37,493 nucleotides of DNA from Clostridiales bacterium (GTDB taxonomy: Bacteria; Bacillota; Clostridia; Peptostreptococcales; Natronincolaceae): the NCBI GenBank assembly GCA_012519835.1, contig JAAYPJ010000013.1:1-37493 (forward strand), read 5' to 3'. Position 1 is the stretch's first letter. Each line of letters starts with the position of its first letter. A program made the translations under genes and the position numbers. Shown in pieces: positions 34,007 through 37,493 of the stretch. Below the pieces are notes generated by a model. The model was not told the origin of the DNA, did not search any database, and saw only the letters and a program-made list of their open reading frames with translations.

Positions 34007-35728
34007 TTGACAAAATTATTACCCTATATGAAAAAATACAAAATCTACGCTCTTCTTGCCCCCATATTTGTGATATTGGAGGTTTTAGGAGATATTATAT
34101 TGCCTTACCTTATGTCTTTAATAGTAGATGTGGGTGTCAAAAATCGAAATACCCAGTACATAATAAAAACCGGAATAATTATGATCATTGCCACGATGCT
34201 CAGTATGTTATCCGGCATTATAAGTGCCCATTTCAGCGCAAGAGCAGGCCACGGATTCGCCTCGGAAATCAGAAAGGAAACCTTTAAAAAGATTCAAGGG
34301 TTCTCTTTTGCAAATCTTAATGATTTTACCGTTTCGTCTCTTGTAACAAGGCTTACAAATGATTGCAACATTATCGGACAAGTAACCATGATGAGCTTAC
34401 GTTTGGCCATAAGGGCGCCCTTCATGATGTTATTTGCTCTCGTTATGGCATCCGGAATTAATTCTTCCCTGGCCAAAGTCTTTTTTGTATCCATACCGTT
34501 TACTACAATTGTTATTGTCCTTGTTATCTTGAAAGCAAGACCTTTATTTTTAAAATTGCAAACCAAGGTGGATGAAGTCAATTCGGTTATACGGGAAAAT
34601 CTGACTGCCATAAAAGTCGTAAAATCCTTTAACAGACAAGAACATGAAGAAATGAAATTTAAAAAAAGAAATGATTCGTTGAGAAATACAGCCCTTGAGG
34701 CCCTTTCTCTCATCATATCCATTATGCCTGTCTTAAATCTTGTAATATTTTCTACGATTATCGCAATTCTATGGTTTGGAGGACAACAGATTGTTGCGGG
34801 TTCTATGGAGGGCGGGGAATTAATTGCATTCATCACATATGTCACCCAGATCCTGATAATGCTTATGCTGATGTCCATGTTTTTTATGCAATTTTTGCGC
34901 GGTATAATTTCGGTGGAAAGGATCCTGGAGGTATGGGGCACAAAATCGCAAATCACAGAAATCAAAAACCCGGTTAAGGAATTGAACGATGGTTCCATCA
35001 GTTTTAATAATGTGAGGTTTTCCTATCCGGGGTGCCATGGAGAAACCCTAAAGGATATTAATTTTGATATAAAATCCGGGGAAATATTGGGAATTATAGG
35101 TTCCACAGGCTCCTCCAAAACCACACTTGTACAATTAATCCCCAGGCTTTATGATGTGACCGAGGGTTCTGTTGTTGTGGACGGCACGGATGTCAGGGAT
35201 TATGACATCAGATTGTTGCGTGATCAAGTGGCATTTGTACTTCAGAAAAACACCCTGTTTTCGGGTACAATCCGTGAAAATATGTTATGGGGGGATGCAG
35301 AGGCATCCGACGAGAAGATTATAAAAGTACTCAAACAGGCCCAGGCATGGGAATTTGTATCAAAATATGATGATACATTAGACCATGTGGTAGAACAAGG
35401 CGGGAGTAATTTTTCCGGTGGTCAAAAACAAAGGCTTACAATTGCCAGAGCCCTTATGAAAGATCCCAAAATTATTATATTGGATGATTCCACATCCGCT
35501 GTGGATACGGCTACCAATGCAAAGATACAACGAACCTTTAAAGACGAATTAGCAGATATAACTACAATTATTATTGCTCAAAGAATCTCGTCTATCCAAT
35601 ATGCAGACAGAATTATCGTTATGCATGAGGGTGAGATTGAATCATTTGGGGATCACGAAACCCTACTGGATATTTCACCAATTTACAGGGAAATTTATGA
35701 ATCACAAGAAAAGGGGCTGGTCGGATAA
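34007..35728 (+). CDS. Heterodimeric ABC exporter subunit with degenerate ATP site
   Basis: This 573-residue half-transporter has six membrane segments (about 1-310) and a nucleotide-binding domain (about 330-573). Walker A reads G365-S-T-G-S-S370-K-T, with serine in place of the usual last glycine. Walker B ends in D493-D494, so the catalytic glutamate is aspartate. The switch histidine is Q525. The signature FSGGQ (469-473) is intact. This combination marks the noncatalytic half of a heterodimeric exporter (compare TM287 or BmrC). It starts with TTG, seven bases after GAGGG, and overlaps the next gene by one base. The substrate is unknown; lipids or drugs are usual for the family. Confidence 0.93.
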   Translation: MTKLLPYMKKYKIYALLAPIFVILEVLGDIILPYLMSLIVDVGVKNRNTQYIIKTGIIMIIATMLSMLSGIISAHFSARAGHGFASEIRKETFKKIQGFSFANLNDFTVSSLVTRLTNDCNIIGQVTMMSLRLAIRAPFMMLFALVMASGINSSLAKVFFVSIPFTTIVIVLVILKARPLFLKLQTKVDEVNSVIRENLTAIKVVKSFNRQEHEEMKFKKRNDSLRNTALEALSLIISIMPVLNLVIFSTIIAILWFGGQQIVAGSMEGGELIAFITYVTQILIMLMLMSMFFMQFLRGIISVERILEVWGTKSQITEIKNPVKELNDGSISFNNVRFSYPGCHGETLKDINFDIKSGEILGIIGSTGSSKTTLVQLIPRLYDVTEGSVVVDGTDVRDYDIRLLRDQVAFVLQKNTLFSGTIRENMLWGDAEASDEKIIKVLKQAQAWEFVSKYDDTLDHVVEQGGSNFSGGQKQRLTIARALMKDPKIIILDDSTSAVDTATNAKIQRTFKDELADITTIIIAQRISSIQYADRIIVMHEGEIESFGDHETLLDISPIYREIYESQEKGLVG

Positions 35729-37493
35729 TGGAAAAAAACAGAAATTACAGACAACTACGCCCAAGCAACCCCAGGGAAACACTGACACGACTTTTTCGTT
35801 ATTTTAAATTCAATAGGGCCCTCTTCCTCTGGGGAATATTTTTTATTATCCTGGGTTCTGTCAGTATGATATCCGTCAATGCCATGTTGAGCCCGGCTAT
35901 AGATACATTAATAGAAGACGGAAATATTGCCCTGTTCATCAAGTATCTTATTATTATGGCCATAATAGTAATTTTTCTCGCTCTTGGAGATTATTTAGGA
36001 AACCTGTTTATGGTACAGCTCGCCCAAAAAACCGTCCATAAAATCCGTAGGGATATGTTTGCTAATATGGAGAAACTGCCCATTTCCTTTTTTGATCGGC
36101 ATACCCATGGTGAACTGATGTCCACCTTTACAAACGATATAGATATGCTCAACCAAGCCCTGGAACAAAACGTATCCCAAATTGTCAGAACAATTGTAAC
36201 CTTTACAGGTTCATTAGCCATGATGATATTCCTGAGCCCAACGCTTACCCTGGTTATAGTGCTCATGTTAATTATAATGTTTTTCACTATAAAGTTTATT
36301 GGAGAAAGATCATCAAGGAACTTTCGTATACAACAACACACCCTAGCAGATATAAACGGATATGTGGAAGAGATGATGTCGGGCCAAACTGTGGTTAAAG
36401 TCTTTAATTACGAAACAAGGGCTATCGAGGAATTTAATGAAAATAACGAGAAACTTCGCAAAGCCAGCACCTTGGCAGCTACATACGGTGTTATGCTTAT
36501 GCCTGTAATGGGGAGCCTGTCATATACCCTTTATGCACTTGTATCCATGATAGGAGCATTATTTATAATAACGGGTCGTTTAAGCGTGGGTAATATCGCT
36601 TCCTTCCTACAATATACACGAACAGTGTCAAGACCTATCATACAGGTTTCCAATCAGCTTAACACCCTGTTTGCCGCATTGGCAGGCGCGGAAAGAATTT
36701 TTAAAATGTTAGATGAAAATGCGGAAATTGACCGGGGAAAGGTGGAACTTGTGAAGGACCTTGAAAACAATGAATCATATTGGAGGATCCCCAAAGGAAA
36801 TGATGAATATGAAATGGTTCCCCTGAGAGGTTTCATTACATTCAATGATGTGACCTTCGGTTATACACCAGAACGAAATGTTCTCAAAAATATAAGCCTT
36901 TATGCAAAACCCGGACAAAAAATAGCTTTTGTGGGTTCTACCGGCGCCGGCAAAACCACAATTACCAATTTAATAAATAGATTTTATGAAATAAATGAAG
37001 GCAGTATACTTTATGACGGAATAAATATCAAAGATATTAAAAAACATGATTTGAGAAGTACTATGGGTATTGTGCTTCAGGATGTAAACCTGTTTGAAGA
37101 CACTATTGCGGAAAACATCAGATACGGCAGGCTGGATGCCACAGATGAAGAGGTGGTAGAAGCTGCAAAATTTGCTAATGCCCATTATTTTATAACTAAC
37201 CTGGCCAAAGGTTACGACACCATGCTCACAGCCGACGGTCAAAATCTGTCCCAGGGTGAACGGCAGTTGCTTTCAATTGCAAGGGCTGCAATAGCTGACC
37301 CGACTATACTTATACTTGATGAGGCTACGTCCTCCGTAGACACCAGGACAGAAAGACTGATCGAGGAAGGTATGAATAAACTGATGGAGGGCAGGACTAC
37401 CTTTGTAATCGCCCACAGGCTGTCCACGGTCCGCAACTCTAATGCAATAATGGTATTGGAACATGGGGAAATACTGGAACGTGGGGATCATGA
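35728..37493 (+). CDS. Heterodimeric ABC exporter subunit with canonical ATP site (3' end outside the window)
   Basis: The frame is open for 588 codons to the window edge, so the gene is cut within its last few residues. The N-terminus is basic, followed by six membrane segments (about 30-330). The ATPase has Walker A GSTGAGKT (403-410), Walker B LDEATSSVD with E532 and the switch H563. Its signature is LSQGE (507-511), diverged from LSGGQ. This mirrors the partner: the canonical ATP site uses this Walker A/B with the partner's FSGGQ, and the degenerate site uses the partner's Walker motifs with LSQGE. The ATG overlaps the upstream TAA by one base (TAATG), so translation is coupled. Confidence 0.93.
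   Translation, partial: MEKNRNYRQLRPSNPRETLTRLFRYFKFNRALFLWGIFFIILGSVSMISVNAMLSPAIDTLIEDGNIALFIKYLIIMAIIVIFLALGDYLGNLFMVQLAQKTVHKIRRDMFANMEKLPISFFDRHTHGELMSTFTNDIDMLNQALEQNVSQIVRTIVTFTGSLAMMIFLSPTLTLVIVLMLIIMFFTIKFIGERSSRNFRIQQHTLADINGYVEEMMSGQTVVKVFNYETRAIEEFNENNEKLRKASTLAATYGVMLMPVMGSLSYTLYALVSMIGALFIITGRLSVGNIASFLQYTRTVSRPIIQVSNQLNTLFAALAGAERIFKMLDENAEIDRGKVELVKDLENNESYWRIPKGNDEYEMVPLRGFITFNDVTFGYTPERNVLKNISLYAKPGQKIAFVGSTGAGKTTITNLINRFYEINEGSILYDGINIKDIKKHDLRSTMGIVLQDVNLFEDTIAENIRYGRLDATDEEVVEAAKFANAHYFITNLAKGYDTMLTADGQNLSQGERQLLSIARAAIADPTILILDEATSSVDTRTERLIEEGMNKLMEGRTTFVIAHRLSTVRNSNAIMVLEHGEILERGDH

Noticed and set aside
34294-34998. 234-codon open frame antisense to the ABC exporter
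   Set aside because: It mirrors the coding pattern of the real gene and has no start signal.

Overview
The window looks like a chromosomal segment of a low-GC, Gram-positive anaerobe of the Clostridia/Tissierellia type. This is inferred from gene order (infC-rpmI-rplT, an RNA methyltransferase next to pheST, zapA after pheT), AGGAGG-type ribosome binding sites, T-box leaders on aminoacyl-tRNA synthetase genes, a molybdenum-cofactor-type riboswitch, a glutamate 2,3-aminomutase and strong A+T bias. No rRNA, tRNA, CRISPR array, prophage or intact insertion sequence was seen.

Layout, left to right. (1) 151-2613, minus: four compact genes for a dolichol/phytol-kinase-like membrane protein, a divergent CDF-type membrane protein, a DUF1538 membrane protein and a PII-like regulator. 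(2) 2770-9595, minus: the translation block. infC (probable ATT start, preceded by an attenuator leader), rpmI, rplT and a SpoU-type RNA methyltransferase are followed by a tiny yqzL gene. A Phe T-box then precedes pheS and pheT, followed by zapA and a terminator. (3) 9713-11299, plus: an FtsH-type protease lacking the usual extracytoplasmic domain. (4) 11447-13675, minus: thrS with a Thr T-box. (5) 13701-16246, minus: a membrane protein and a B12-binding-type radical SAM protein, divergent from a zinc-dependent phospholipase C-like gene at 16485 (plus). (6) 17105-24616, minus: two nucleoside-recognition (Gate) proteins, an HI0933-type flavoprotein, mutS2, argS and a degenerate ADP-ribosylglycohydrolase-like protein. 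(7) 24711-28957, minus: a Moco-type riboswitch, a SAM methyltransferase, a ModE-like regulator, a four-copy 29-bp tandem repeat, and modA-modB-modC with a terminator. (8) 28987-31914, minus: an M16C peptidase. (9) 32472 to the end, plus: glutamate 2,3-aminomutase, a nearly perfect 64-bp palindrome, and the two halves of a heterodimeric ABC exporter; the second half runs off the window.

How it works together. Much of the window is translation machinery whose expression appears set by RNA leaders (two T-boxes and an infC-operon attenuator). The molybdate block carries two apparent control layers: a cofactor-sensing riboswitch in front of the methyltransferase/regulator pair, and a repeat array between the regulator and the transporter. 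The least explained elements are that repeat array, the ARH-like protein that has lost its metal-binding motif, the CDF-like protein that has lost its histidines, and a pheS promoter that appears to lie inside yqzL.
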